Assembly (NCBI GenBank): GCA_022448645.1
Contig: JAKVBZ010000006.1
Coordinates: forward strand, 62,001-126,000
From: Pirellulaceae bacterium
GTDB lineage: Bacteria; Planctomycetota; Planctomycetia; Pirellulales; Pirellulaceae
Reading direction: 5' to 3'
DNA length: 64,000 nucleotides
Below are positions 53,959 through 63,688 of this stretch, one piece after another. The notes below the pieces were generated by a model, which was given only the letters and a program-made list of their open reading frames with translations, made no database searches and was not told the origin of the DNA. The first letter of the stretch is position 1; each line of letters starts with the position of its first letter. The translations under genes and the position numbers were made by a program.

Positions 53959-53984
53959 CAGAACACGACTTCGTCCGTGTTCTG
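53959..53984 (+). terminator. Hairpin after the anti-sigma-like gene
   Basis: CAGAACACG (53959-53967) and CGTGTTCTG (53976-53984) are a perfect 9-bp inverted repeat with an 8-base loop. It lies five bases after the stop. No T tract follows. Confidence 0.55.
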
Positions 53985-54209
53985 CTCACCTAAGAGATGT
54001 GGAAAACAGCATGCCGGCATGGACTATCTGTGGTATTGGACAATCTGGCGCCGCATTCCTTTCAAAATATGACCGTGTAAGGTTCTCAAAACTCGTCTTT
54101 CCATTGGCTCCCACACAATGCACCGGTGCCAAATGGCGTTGATAACAGGTCGTGCGAACAATTCGGCTCTTTTATTCATCTGGCAGAACGTGTTAACGGA
54201 TAAAACCCA

Positions 54210-57200
54210 TTATCCTTCTGGAATCGCATGAACCGTCAGGTAAAGTTGTTCGTGATAGGTTTCACCTGACGCTGTAAGGAATTTCATTTCGAGTAAAGCC
54301 TGGTCACAGACATCCAAATCGGCAATCTTCAACCGGACCGTCCGGTAGTCCTCTTCGACTTGTACGTGTTGAATCGTTAAATGGTCTCGACCGGTCTCAC
54401 CGGGACGTCGTACTGAAAATTGATCGGATCCATAATGTTCTGACCACAGATAATTCCACATCTCTGCCTGCCAGGCATCCACCTGACTGGCAGTTTCCGC
54501 ATCGATCTCAAAGTTAAACGCCAACAGGACCCCATCAGACGTGACCTCAACGTTGTCGATCAGTCGCACCGGTTGACCGGTGTAACGCAGTCGCTGTAAA
54601 CAGCCGTCGCGCCCATCCTGTGGACCTTGCCAGCCTGAAAGTCCAGTCCCATAAACTTGTCCATCCACAGGATTCACGCGTAACCGCATAACACCTGCAT
54701 CCCACTGATGCGGTAACTGGACAATGGAGGCCTGAGTATGGCGTCCAATCTTTTGGAGAGACAAATAATACAGACGCCCCTTGCCGTAAGAGGCATGTAC
54801 CAGACGCCCTGACAAGGGCCCCCAGCGTTCGTCGGAGCACCAAATCTGACCACCACACGAACTGTCCAATTCCTGAGGCATCCAAATCATCGGTTTTTCA
54901 AAAGTATCAGGCTGCTTGCCATCATGCCTGGCTTTCAACCATTCTTCCTGTTCTTGGTTGATGGGCATGCACCCCAGAAAAGATCCGGGCCGCACTAACG
55001 AGATTTTCCCGGCCGGCATCCAAGGACCTTGGTTATCAGAGACCGTCAGGCGATCGTCAGGAAGCACCCCCATGCCATTGGGTGTTCGAATCCCCCATGC
55101 GACAACGTCGGCACGCCCACCCTCTGGCGGAATGCGCATGATCGCACCAGGTCGACGATGGAAAGTATACTGTCCAGACTTTGCCAGATAGAAATTCCCT
55201 TGCGAATCTGTTTGCAGGTCAAAGTTAAATGCGTGAAAAGTGCCCGACACATCGTCGTCGACCCAAAATGCCTCCACAAAGTCGGCTTCGCCATTCCGAT
55301 CAAAATCGTGTAATCGTTTGATTCCGTCACGGCAAGTCACAAAGATCTGGTCATCGACAACGCGCACACCGAACGGCTCAAACAAACCCGCGACGTAGCG
55401 CTGCCAAGTGACTTCTTGTAGTTCTTGATCGATCCCCGAAACAATGTAGACGTCGCCACCGTACGTAGAGACCACAGCACGACCATCACTCAGAAAGTCA
55501 AATGCGCTGGTACGTAACCACGCGTGCCACGGATTCTCAAAGGGAACAGGGATTGAATCCAGCGCATAGCCATTCACTGCCTGTCCTAGTTCACCACGCA
55601 CGGCCAATGGTTGTGGCCAACGCCGTGGACCACCATGAATCATCTTGGCTGGGTCGTTGGAAGAGGGATGTTTATGTTGCTCGCGAACATACCGTACGAA
55701 CTGCCGTAGCTGCTGAGTCCCCTGCCCGAATGTTCGCTGGAAGTGTAACAGCAGAGAATCCTCCGAAGTCGGGATCGACAGGACTAACCTATTATCTTCA
55801 TCGATCGACCACACCAAGTGATCGACATCACCTCTGACGGCAACGACCACATGTTGCTTTCCATCATCGATCATGGCAAACAGAATATCGCCTGACGTCT
55901 CATCCAATGAGCTCACCGTCCTGACTGCAAGCGTCGGTGTCTCACCAAGGCCCAACTGGCCGACGCTCAAACGAAGCATTTCACGGCCCGGGCCCACCCG
56001 CAACGCATGCTCAATGATGACCAATTCATCGGTTTTTACCGCGTTGATACTTTCCAGGATCTTTCGACCATGGATACCGTAACTAAGTATTGCTTGGTTA
56101 CCAAACAGATAGTGACCGTCATACTGCAGCCAATCCTCCCGTACGGGCCCACGTTTGAACTTGTTGCGATGTGAGATGTCGAAGGAACCATCGAAGGCCC
56201 ATTGCCAGGCCGCCAAACCTGGGATTAGTTTTCCTGAAATTTTCGGGGCCCCTTCGCCTCGATACCGATAATGTTGAGTCTGCGAAAGGTCGAGGAAACC
56301 ACCACGCCAAACGCCAGCCAAACGCATGCGATGCAGATCATAGTGAAGGGTAATGTTGTGTGGTAAACGGAATGTCATTCCGTTATCGACGGTTTTCGCC
56401 AGTTGCGACCCCAGCACAGGACCAAAATCACGATCGGAATTTATCCGAAATTCTCCGTTGCCGGTCCCCTGAGGCAATCCATCCAAATACGCACCGTCAA
56501 CCTCGAAATCATTGACACCACCCGGCTGGATCAGCTGTTGCCGAATGAAATGCACCACCTGATATCGTTCCTTCGGCGACAGGTGGGACATCGCCGCCAT
56601 GAGACCGTTACCTTTGGTTAAAGTCATAAACATACGATAGGGGTCCGCACCAAATTTCAGTTTATCTCGGCTGAATGCACGGGCCGTGGGCAGGTTAGGA
56701 TGGTTCCCATCCACACCATGGCAATTCTTACAGAATCCCATATAGATCTTTTTTCCTGCTGCAAAGTCTTCCGGTCCTAACGAACTCAGGATGCCTGCAT
56801 GATTCAGGTTGATCGAATCATCCAGGACAATAAGATCCTCTGGATAAAGCTTGAGCTGCTTCGCACGGTTAGCCCCACCGTGTGCGACTTCGAATACGTA
56901 GCTCACCAAGTCGTAAAACGCTTTCTCACCAGGCAATGACGAAACCAAGCCCTGCGGCATCATAGATTGGGGACTCTTCGTCCGGTTTTCCAGATTCGAC
57001 TTGTCGACAATGATTTCTTGTTCGAGGTTGGCAGCATCGCGCAAAATAATCTGCTGGTCGTCTTCGGCGGACACAAGTCCCACATGCGACTTGCCATCTT
57101 CCGTGAATAGCGTCACCGTCTCGTAACCTTTACGTATCTTCGCCGAGGGACGCAGAATGGCCTCGATAATCTCGGCGTAGGTAATGTCTTTCCCTAAAGT

Positions 57201-57458
57201 GATCAAATCCGGTCCCAACGGAGACGCGTTTTTCTCTGCGCTCGTATGGCACTTGTGGCATGCGACAGCGGACTTGAAGAAGACATAGGCGCCTCGTTGT
57301 GGGTCCCCCTCTTCCTTGGCAAGTTCTACCAAAGTACCCACGTCCATTGACTCAAATTTGGCTGCCAGCGACTTCGGCGTCTCGTCCGCTCGAGAAGATT
57401 GTGGAGCAACTCCAAATACGATCACCGTCATCCACGTCAAATAGCGCCACATGAACAT
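54210..57458 (-). CDS. Exported di-haem-type propeller protein (DUF6797-like)
   Basis: This encodes 1082 residues from ATG 57458; GGAGA upstream supports this over 57548. A signal peptide ends about residue 24. Two cytochrome-c-like motifs, CHKCH (67-71) and CKNCH (243-247), sit in the N-terminal 260 residues, with haem-ligand Met candidates such as 'SMMPQGLVSSLP' (about 165-176). Middle residues match DUF6797-like sequences. From about residue 640 a beta-propeller follows ('FDFLSDGRAVVSTYGGDVYIV', 'YLAKSGQYTFHRRPGAIMRI'). It is 19 bp after the HpaI aldolase gene, probably one operon. Likely a periplasmic sugar-oxidation or electron-transfer protein; the substrate is unknown. Confidence 0.85.
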   Translation of the reverse strand: MFMWRYLTWMTVIVFGVAPQSSRADETPKSLAAKFESMDVGTLVELAKEEGDPQRGAYVFFKSAVACHKCHTSAEKNASPLGPDLITLGKDITYAEIIEAILRPSAKIRKGYETVTLFTEDGKSHVGLVSAEDDQQIILRDAANLEQEIIVDKSNLENRTKSPQSMMPQGLVSSLPGEKAFYDLVSYVFEVAHGGANRAKQLKLYPEDLIVLDDSINLNHAGILSSLGPEDFAAGKKIYMGFCKNCHGVDGNHPNLPTARAFSRDKLKFGADPYRMFMTLTKGNGLMAAMSHLSPKERYQVVHFIRQQLIQPGGVNDFEVDGAYLDGLPQGTGNGEFRINSDRDFGPVLGSQLAKTVDNGMTFRLPHNITLHYDLHRMRLAGVWRGGFLDLSQTQHYRYRGEGAPKISGKLIPGLAAWQWAFDGSFDISHRNKFKRGPVREDWLQYDGHYLFGNQAILSYGIHGRKILESINAVKTDELVIIEHALRVGPGREMLRLSVGQLGLGETPTLAVRTVSSLDETSGDILFAMIDDGKQHVVVAVRGDVDHLVWSIDEDNRLVLSIPTSEDSLLLHFQRTFGQGTQQLRQFVRYVREQHKHPSSNDPAKMIHGGPRRWPQPLAVRGELGQAVNGYALDSIPVPFENPWHAWLRTSAFDFLSDGRAVVSTYGGDVYIVSGIDQELQEVTWQRYVAGLFEPFGVRVVDDQIFVTCRDGIKRLHDFDRNGEADFVEAFWVDDDVSGTFHAFNFDLQTDSQGNFYLAKSGQYTFHRRPGAIMRIPPEGGRADVVAWGIRTPNGMGVLPDDRLTVSDNQGPWMPAGKISLVRPGSFLGCMPINQEQEEWLKARHDGKQPDTFEKPMIWMPQELDSSCGGQIWCSDERWGPLSGRLVHASYGKGRLYYLSLQKIGRHTQASIVQLPHQWDAGVMRLRVNPVDGQVYGTGLSGWQGPQDGRDGCLQRLRYTGQPVRLIDNVEVTSDGVLLAFNFEIDAETASQVDAWQAEMWNYLWSEHYGSDQFSVRRPGETGRDHLTIQHVQVEEDYRTVRLKIADLDVCDQALLEMKFLTASGETYHEQLYLTVHAIPEG

Positions 57459-57477
57459 TCTGGTCTCCAACAATTGG

Positions 57478-58230
57478 TCACTTTCGCAAATCTGATAGTG
57501 TCTGCTGGGAAGCACCAGCCAGAAATCCCACGTCCACGCCAACGACAATCAATGTAAATCCTCGCTCAAGATAAGGCCGTACAGCATTGGCTGACACGCC
57601 AAAATACCCCAGGGATAAGTTCGCGGCCTGACATGTTTTCATGACGTGTTCAATTGCCTCGACAACCTCCGAATCATCGACCTGCCCCATCTTGCCCATG
57701 CTGGCGGACAGATCATAGGGACCAATGAACACTGCATCGACGCCTTCGACACGGACGATCGATTCAATGTTCTGGACAGCATCGATATGTTCGACTTGTA
57801 CAATGACAGCAATATTGTCATTCGCTGATTGGAGGTATTGTTGAAAATTGTTTCCATAACCATGAGCTCGAGCCAAACCCACACCGCGCTCACCATCGGG
57901 AGCATAGCGAGCGAGACGTACGACATCGGCTGCTTTCTCCGCAGTGTTGACTGCGGGGACGATAATCCCATCGGCACCTACGTCGAGGACCTTCTTGATA
58001 GATCTTTCCTCTGCGACCGGCACACGTACGACGCAGGGAGTCCTCCGACCTACGGTCTGCAGTATCCCCAGCACATCTGCTGTCTCCAGCGGCCCGTGCT
58101 CACCATCCACAAACAACCAGTCAAACCCAACATCGGAAAGTACTTCCGAAACTGCTGGAGTCGGCAAGCTGACGATCGTACCTACTAATAATTCACCAGA
58201 CTTAACTCGTTTGCGAAATTCGTGACTCAT
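57478..58230 (-). CDS. HpcH/HpaI-family aldolase
   Basis: This encodes 250 residues, the usual length for class II 2-oxo-acid aldolases such as RhmA and HpaI. It has the metal-binding Glu and Asp ('VQVEHIDAVQNIE' and 'VFIGPYDLSASMG'), 'DGEHGPLE' and 'PAVNTAEKA'. Family members cleave 2-keto-3-deoxy sugar acids or 4-hydroxy-2-oxoheptanedioate to pyruvate plus an aldehyde. It is the first gene of a pair with the di-haem propeller protein, which suggests use of an oxidised sugar acid. Confidence 0.92.
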   Translation of the reverse strand: MSHEFRKRVKSGELLVGTIVSLPTPAVSEVLSDVGFDWLFVDGEHGPLETADVLGILQTVGRRTPCVVRVPVAEERSIKKVLDVGADGIIVPAVNTAEKAADVVRLARYAPDGERGVGLARAHGYGNNFQQYLQSANDNIAVIVQVEHIDAVQNIESIVRVEGVDAVFIGPYDLSASMGKMGQVDDSEVVEAIEHVMKTCQAANLSLGYFGVSANAVRPYLERGFTLIVVGVDVGFLAGASQQTLSDLRK

Positions 58231-58480
58231 GTGTTCTCACCGGTAGAAACCAAAAGGAAAAGATGTAGACCAGCATCATCACCAACAGGCTTTACAGCAT
58301 ACCACAATGCGACTTCCCTTCCGAGTTAGTAGCAAACGACCTACATCATCCGCTACAATGCCGCCAAAGAGAGAATTCGTGGCAAACATCTCTCCCCCTG
58401 CAACTTGTTCCTGATACTTCGCGGTTCGAGTGGAACCAGCTGCCTCAAGCCTACTTACCTATCTACTTCCGAGGGGTTTC

Positions 58481-58732
58481 ATGTCGATGACCAACACTCA
58501 AGTGCTGGCTTTCTCAAAACAAAATTGCAAAGAGCGTGGCATTGTCAATTGGAAGACTCGGAAGATTGTGGAGAAACAGCTTGACGCATTCGACGCTGTT
58601 TCACGTATTAACGTCATGTGGTGGTACTTTGGCCAAAACGCCGGTCCTATTCAAATAAGTTGCTTGAAACGAAATCGTCTTCTCCTTTCGCGATCTTCCA
58701 TGGACACCCTATCGTCGAGGACCATATTGTGA
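58481..58732 (+). CDS. Possible small ORF coupled to the MBL gene
   Basis: This encodes 83 residues. ATG 58481 follows GAGGGG, and the TGA at 58730-58732 overlaps the GTG start of the next gene in the sequence GTGA, a classic coupling arrangement. The protein (MSMTNTQVLAFSKQNCKERG) has no domain I recognise, and the sequence looks non-protein-like near its end. It may be a leader ORF or chance. Confidence 0.3.
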   Translation: MSMTNTQVLAFSKQNCKERGIVNWKTRKIVEKQLDAFDAVSRINVMWWYFGQNAGPIQISCLKRNRLLLSRSSMDTLSSRTIL

Positions 58733-60621
58733 CGGAATCAAATCAGCTGCGACAACTTTCAGAGCATCTCTATTGTCTGAATGACACGTGCAACGTGTAC
58801 TTACTTAAGAGTGATCAGTACGGATTGCTCATCGACACAGGTGCAGGCGAGATCACCGAGTACCTGCCAGAACTCGGTATCGAAAACGTGGAATGGATCC
58901 TGCACACACACCACCATCGGGACCAGTGTTCCGGCACAAATCGACTTCGAGCGCTCGGTGCGCGCGTCGCAGTCCCCGAATACGAACGTCATCTGTTCGA
59001 TCAAGCCGAACAATTCTGGCAAAACCGTCGGGTCTATGACAATTACAACGACCGAAACACTTTTTTTACCATCGGCGAAAACATACCGGTCGACACCGAA
59101 TTACAGGATTACGAAACTTTTTCTTGGCGCGGTTTTGACTTTTATATCTTGCCGGCGAAGGGGCATACTTCGGGTTCCAGCTGCCTGATTGCCGAGGTCG
59201 ACGGCCAGCTTCGCGCCTTCACCGGTGACTTAATGAATGTAGGCGGTAAGTTATATCAGCTGCATGCCATGGAATATGCCTATGGCGCTGCGGAAGGCTT
59301 ACTTTTTACGCTGCAATCCATTCAGGCCTTACGCAAAAAACACGTGGACGTTTGCTATCCATCTCATAGCGATCCCATCACCGAAGTGCGCTCGGACATC
59401 GATAAACTTGAACGGCGACTGGTGGACTGCGCAAAACTGGGACGTGGGCTACGAGTGGGTGGGCGGGACTGCGTACCGGAAACTGATTTTCTACCCTCGC
59501 CGAAGTTTGTGCAGCTATCCAAGCATCTACTTTGGGGCGGCCCTTGGACGTGTTCCTTCTTCTATGTTCTGCTTAGCGACAGCGGCAAGGCCATGTTCAT
59601 CGACTATGGCCATTCGTTCGTCACACACATGCATATCGGACCGGATCACGATGGCTTGGAAACCATGCGTTTCATAGAGCACCATCTGGACGAACTGCGT
59701 GAGGATTATGGTGTGACAAGTTTTGACCTGGTCATTCCTACGCATATTCATGACGATCACACGTGTGGCATTCCTTTCCTGCAACGTTACCACCACACGC
59801 AATGTTGGGCTCTCGAAGAAGTTGGACAGGTTCTAGCTGACCCAGCAGCATGGGCCAGCACACCGTGTATGTTTCCCAAGCCGATTCGGATCGATCGCTC
59901 GTTGCACGATGGCGAACATTTCCGTTGGGAAGAATACGAGTTTGATATCTATTTCACTCCAGGACAAACTGAATTCCATTCAGTATTTGCAGCCAACATT
60001 GACGGACGTCGTGTCGCATTTACAGGTGACAACTATTTCATTGACGTGGTCGACGTCGCTGGGCAAAAACAAATGCAACCATATCAGACGACGGTGTTGA
60101 GAAACAGCTTCCAATTGAGCATGCACCGGCGTTGCGCTGAGGTAATGCGGAAGATTCAGCCAGAATTCATCTGCCCTGGACACAAAGATGTATGGCCTTG
60201 CGACAAACGTGCCCTGGATACGTACTGCGACTTTATCGAACGCAAAGAACATGTTTTCCGGGAACTCGTGTGCGAACCGGCCGATCATTTTATCGATCTG
60301 TTCTGGGGACGACTGCTGCCTTACATGTCCCATGTCGAGCCCGGTCAGCATTGCCAATATCGACTTCTGCTAAGAAACAACCTGGAACGTCCTGCTACAT
60401 ATGGCGCCAGGCTACATGCACCGCCCGGCTGGACGGTGGACGACGAATTTCACAGCCTGTCATTGGAAGCAGAAGGACGAGGCGAGTTGCTATTTTCGGC
60501 ACAGGCTCCCGAGACCGCAGACAACATTCGACGTTTGGTGACCGCAGAGATCACCATAGATGGAAAAAGTTGCGGCCCCATTTGTGAGGCATTGGTGACC
60601 GTCCAGCCTCCTAACACTTAA
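58729..60621 (+). CDS. Double metallo-beta-lactamase-fold hydrolase
   Basis: This encodes 630 residues from GTG 58729; GAGGA is placed upstream, and family homology starts here. Domain 1 (about 12-225) is an MBL fold whose metal motif reads THHHRDQ (residues 60-66), with the last His of HxHxDH replaced by Gln, yet 'FTGDL' and the 'GHTSGSSC' strand remain. Domain 2 (about 270-500) has an intact 'THIHDDH' (about residues 337-343) and 'FTGDN'. The C-terminal 120 residues are a beta sandwich. Tandem MBL folds with one degenerate site suggest one catalytic and one structural domain. Substrate is unknown. Confidence 0.85.
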   Translation: MTESNQLRQLSEHLYCLNDTCNVYLLKSDQYGLLIDTGAGEITEYLPELGIENVEWILHTHHHRDQCSGTNRLRALGARVAVPEYERHLFDQAEQFWQNRRVYDNYNDRNTFFTIGENIPVDTELQDYETFSWRGFDFYILPAKGHTSGSSCLIAEVDGQLRAFTGDLMNVGGKLYQLHAMEYAYGAAEGLLFTLQSIQALRKKHVDVCYPSHSDPITEVRSDIDKLERRLVDCAKLGRGLRVGGRDCVPETDFLPSPKFVQLSKHLLWGGPWTCSFFYVLLSDSGKAMFIDYGHSFVTHMHIGPDHDGLETMRFIEHHLDELREDYGVTSFDLVIPTHIHDDHTCGIPFLQRYHHTQCWALEEVGQVLADPAAWASTPCMFPKPIRIDRSLHDGEHFRWEEYEFDIYFTPGQTEFHSVFAANIDGRRVAFTGDNYFIDVVDVAGQKQMQPYQTTVLRNSFQLSMHRRCAEVMRKIQPEFICPGHKDVWPCDKRALDTYCDFIERKEHVFRELVCEPADHFIDLFWGRLLPYMSHVEPGQHCQYRLLLRNNLERPATYGARLHAPPGWTVDDEFHSLSLEAEGRGELLFSAQAPETADNIRRLVTAEITIDGKSCGPICEALVTVQPPNT

Positions 60622-60795
60622 CGACCAGCATTTCAGGACCATACCGTTTTCGAAAAGCAGGCATCCAGGTATGTTCTTAGCTTGGGTCCAGTTCCGGGAC
60701 TTAGAGACACCATCCCAGCCCAACCAACGTAGACAATCATTCGTCGGACTTTTCTACAAGAAGCGTCACCTTCTAAATATGCGGGAGAATCAACG

Positions 60796-61632
60796 ATGTC
60801 ATTCGTAAGTTGGTATTTTATGGTCCTCGTCTTGGTCTGGCCGTTTCTCTGCGTAGGATGCAACTCGGTTACCGACTGCACTCTGTGCGGAGTGAGACGA
60901 GTTGACGTCGACTATGCGTTACCTTCTGCAGACGCCACAACATCTTTGGGAAAACTGGGCGCACTGTTTGGGTTAGGTCAGGGCGCTATAAAAACGGTAG
61001 ACAATGCTCAGGGGAACTTCATCCTGGTCGAGCTCGAACTGAATCGCAACTGGATGGATCAAGAGGGCATGCTTCAAGGTTTAAACGCGGTCGTCAGTAG
61101 CAGCCGTGTGGATTTGGATATTGAATATCCTACCAAGCCGGACTCCACTACCACCTACAACGGCCAAACGATCACGTTGGAGCAATTCCAGCAGCAAAAA
61201 GATGCCGTGCAAATTACCGGCAGGGTATCCGACCTCGACTCAACCACCTGGACCATCGATCTGGCTCAAAAGTTTGAAGGAGAACCAGAGCATGAAACCA
61301 TTGATGCGTCGAAATTGCAGAAAATGCCCTACTATTGTGAAGGTTTAAGCATTGCTGTTTGGGGTATTCGACGACAAGACCGCACGGTGGAAGGCTATTT
61401 CACACGGATGACCGAGCCCGTGACAAAACTCTTGGAACCAGCTAGCGAAGAAACCTTTGCCGGACAAGAAGGACCAGGCATTCAATTCTGGAATCCACAA
61501 GATGTCATCAAGCGACAGCAAGGCATGCAAGAGACAGAAAGTTTTGCTGCTATATTCTTTGTTCCACCAGGACAGTCCCAAGCGGTACTCACAGTGGGCA
61601 ACCAGAAGATCGTACTGACCAAATCACGGTAA
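60796..61632 (+). CDS. Lipoprotein of unknown function
   Basis: This encodes 278 residues; ATG 60796 follows GGGAGA. The N-terminus is a lipoprotein signal, with a Cys candidate in 'LCVGC' (Cys at about residue 22) and a Cys-rich stretch after it ('CNSVTDCTLC'). The remaining sequence is mixed alpha/beta with no recognised domain. It lies between the MBL gene and the convergent dehydrogenase, with no clear operon partner. Confidence 0.75.
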   Translation: MSFVSWYFMVLVLVWPFLCVGCNSVTDCTLCGVRRVDVDYALPSADATTSLGKLGALFGLGQGAIKTVDNAQGNFILVELELNRNWMDQEGMLQGLNAVVSSSRVDLDIEYPTKPDSTTTYNGQTITLEQFQQQKDAVQITGRVSDLDSTTWTIDLAQKFEGEPEHETIDASKLQKMPYYCEGLSIAVWGIRRQDRTVEGYFTRMTEPVTKLLEPASEETFAGQEGPGIQFWNPQDVIKRQQGMQETESFAAIFFVPPGQSQAVLTVGNQKIVLTKSR

Positions 61633-61753
61633 AAGACATCTTGTATGTTGGTTTAGAGTTCAGGTTTCTCGATTCAGAGTTGAGCATTCAGGTGTACTGA
61701 CTATCTAGCAACCAGCATGCGGTATCGTGCATCTCGCAACAATAAGGCACTGC

Positions 61754-62815
61754 CTACTCTTCATTCCACGCTGTTGGATCCAGCCCAAGCGTCCGGGCAG
61801 CTTCGCCAATTCGACTCCACGTGGTATCATCGATCGGAATTCCATGGTCCGTACGATCCGTCATTGCCCGCCATTCTGGCTCACCTGGTAGCATGATCTC
61901 GCCAATTTCGGGATCGACACGACTGGTGTAGATGTGCTGAACCAACGTTTCCACTTCGTCGAAATACGTAGCCATTTCTGTGAAGTGTTCGATGCTATAG
62001 ACGTTGATCATAACGCCGTTGTTCCGCATTTTCACCTCTCCAGCCGCACACCCTTCACCGCTTAAAGCTCCGCCAAGCAGCTCAACAAGGATGCTCAGGC
62101 AGTATCCCTTGTAGGCCACAACACCTCCGAGCGGCAAGATAGCTCCGGCCGGCTGGTTCACATACGCACCGGGATCCGTGGCAGGCTGACCGTGATGATC
62201 AATGATCCAACCGATCGGCAAAGTTCTTCCTTGGTTAGACGCGACACGAACTTTTCCTTCCGCAACCACGGACGTGGTCATATCCACAAGAATGGGAGGA
62301 GCACCGCGACGCGGTGCTGCGAAGGAAATAGGATTGGTACTTAATTTTCCGTCGATTCCTCCGTACGGTGTAATCTGGCGTCCTAGTCGTCCCGCATTGG
62401 CAAAGACCAATCCAATCAAGTTTTGCTCAGCCGCCAACAGTGTATAAGCACCCACACGTCCGATATGTCCTGAATTTCGCAGCGTCACCGAGGCCATGCC
62501 ATGTTCTTGAGCTTTCGAGATGGCAAGCTGCATTGCCAGATTCGCTCCGATTTGTCCAAACGCTCCGTTTCCGTCGACGACGGCCGTACAAGCCCGTTGC
62601 AGGACAATTTCGGGTTGACCTTTCGGATCAAACATTCCATCTGCGATTTGCCCAATGTATTCATACATGCGTAATGTGCCGTGGGAATCATGACCGGCCA
62701 GACTGGCATCAACCAAGTGGTCTGTAATCATTCCAGCATGTTCTGAAGAACATCCTGCGGCAGAAAACATTTCACGGCCGATACGCCGCAATAAGTCGTG
62801 AGGATATCGTTTCAT
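61754..62815 (-). CDS. Malate/L-lactate dehydrogenase-type oxidoreductase (Ldh2 family)
   Basis: This encodes 353 residues from ATG 62815 (AGGAT upstream; frame open to 62845). It has the family's signatures: 'AGHDSHGTLRMYEY' (about residues 41-54), 'NSGHIGRVGAY' (catalytic His), 'STNPISFAAPR' and 'GYCLSILVELLGGALSG'. The fold binds NAD(P) without a classical Rossmann motif. Relatives oxidise malate, lactate, ureidoglycolate or 2,3-diketo-gulonate. It is convergent with the lipoprotein gene. Confidence 0.93.
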   Translation of the reverse strand: MKRYPHDLLRRIGREMFSAAGCSSEHAGMITDHLVDASLAGHDSHGTLRMYEYIGQIADGMFDPKGQPEIVLQRACTAVVDGNGAFGQIGANLAMQLAISKAQEHGMASVTLRNSGHIGRVGAYTLLAAEQNLIGLVFANAGRLGRQITPYGGIDGKLSTNPISFAAPRRGAPPILVDMTTSVVAEGKVRVASNQGRTLPIGWIIDHHGQPATDPGAYVNQPAGAILPLGGVVAYKGYCLSILVELLGGALSGEGCAAGEVKMRNNGVMINVYSIEHFTEMATYFDEVETLVQHIYTSRVDPEIGEIMLPGEPEWRAMTDRTDHGIPIDDTTWSRIGEAARTLGLDPTAWNEE

Positions 62816-63058
62816 AGATAGATCCTGGTTTTTACGCGTGGTCAATTCTTGGTAGGTAATATGCTAGGCTTCTCAATGAAGCTACGGTAGCGTGATACGG
62901 CCGTTTGCTGCGGAGAATAGAGAACATCTGCTCACCAAATCGGCTTCCTGTTCGTCACAATGGTTACACTTAGTTTCGTCTGCCCGTTCGTGATTCTCCT
63001 AACGAACGTCGTGATGCAACAAGGCGGTGGCATCGCGGTAACAGTATAAGAGCAGCAT

Positions 63059-63574
63059 ATGGGATTCACCGTTTACTATCAATCAACGACAGCCATACCT
63101 CCAATCACTCGGTTAGCGGTAAGTGCTACCGCTGGAGAAATGTGTGAAGGATATACTTGGTTGACCTGCGATCCGGTTAGTTTCTTTTTGACAGATGGTA
63201 CCGGACACATGATTGGCGGTGTCAAATCTAAGTTTCGACGTCATCCAGACGACATTGCGGAAGCAACATCCGAAAACCTTCCCAATGGAACAATTACAGA
63301 TGCACTCGATATTTTGTGTGAATTGTCGCGTCAATTCGACATTGAATGGGAGTTCAGTCACGATCATAAACCTGGTCCGATTGGCACCATTCGCCACGGG
63401 TACGTCGACCAAGAACTGCAAAATCGAATCGAAGGGATTGCACACGCCAGTCAGATCTTTGCCAGTATCGACGGTGACCAAGAATACGATGGCCAACTAC
63501 CCGCTCCGGAAAAGGCCGACGACGAGGATGATGGACCTAGGATTTTGAAGTTTGGTCCTGTCGACAAATCCTAG
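63059..63574 (+). CDS. Hypothetical protein
   Basis: This encodes 171 residues from ATG 63059, with a weak AAGAG upstream. There is no signal peptide or membrane segment, and the C-terminal 35 residues are acidic ('KADDEDDGPRIL'). The middle ('ITDALDILCELSRQFDIEWEF') is helical. I recognise no domain. It is probably cytoplasmic. Confidence 0.65.
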   Translation: MGFTVYYQSTTAIPPITRLAVSATAGEMCEGYTWLTCDPVSFFLTDGTGHMIGGVKSKFRRHPDDIAEATSENLPNGTITDALDILCELSRQFDIEWEFSHDHKPGPIGTIRHGYVDQELQNRIEGIAHASQIFASIDGDQEYDGQLPAPEKADDEDDGPRILKFGPVDKS

Positions 63575-63688
63575 CCTCTCTAGTAAAGTCCACGACGGCC
63601 TTTCGAAGTTACTGGAGGTGGAATGCTCTGGTCGCTAGACAGTCAGCAGCCTTGAATATTCGACGCTGAACTCTCAACTCCAAACCAT

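Noticed and set aside
55080..55100. Sequence resembling a tRNA T-loop (TTCGAATCC)
   Set aside because: Lies inside the di-haem propeller gene, and no cloverleaf can be formed around it.
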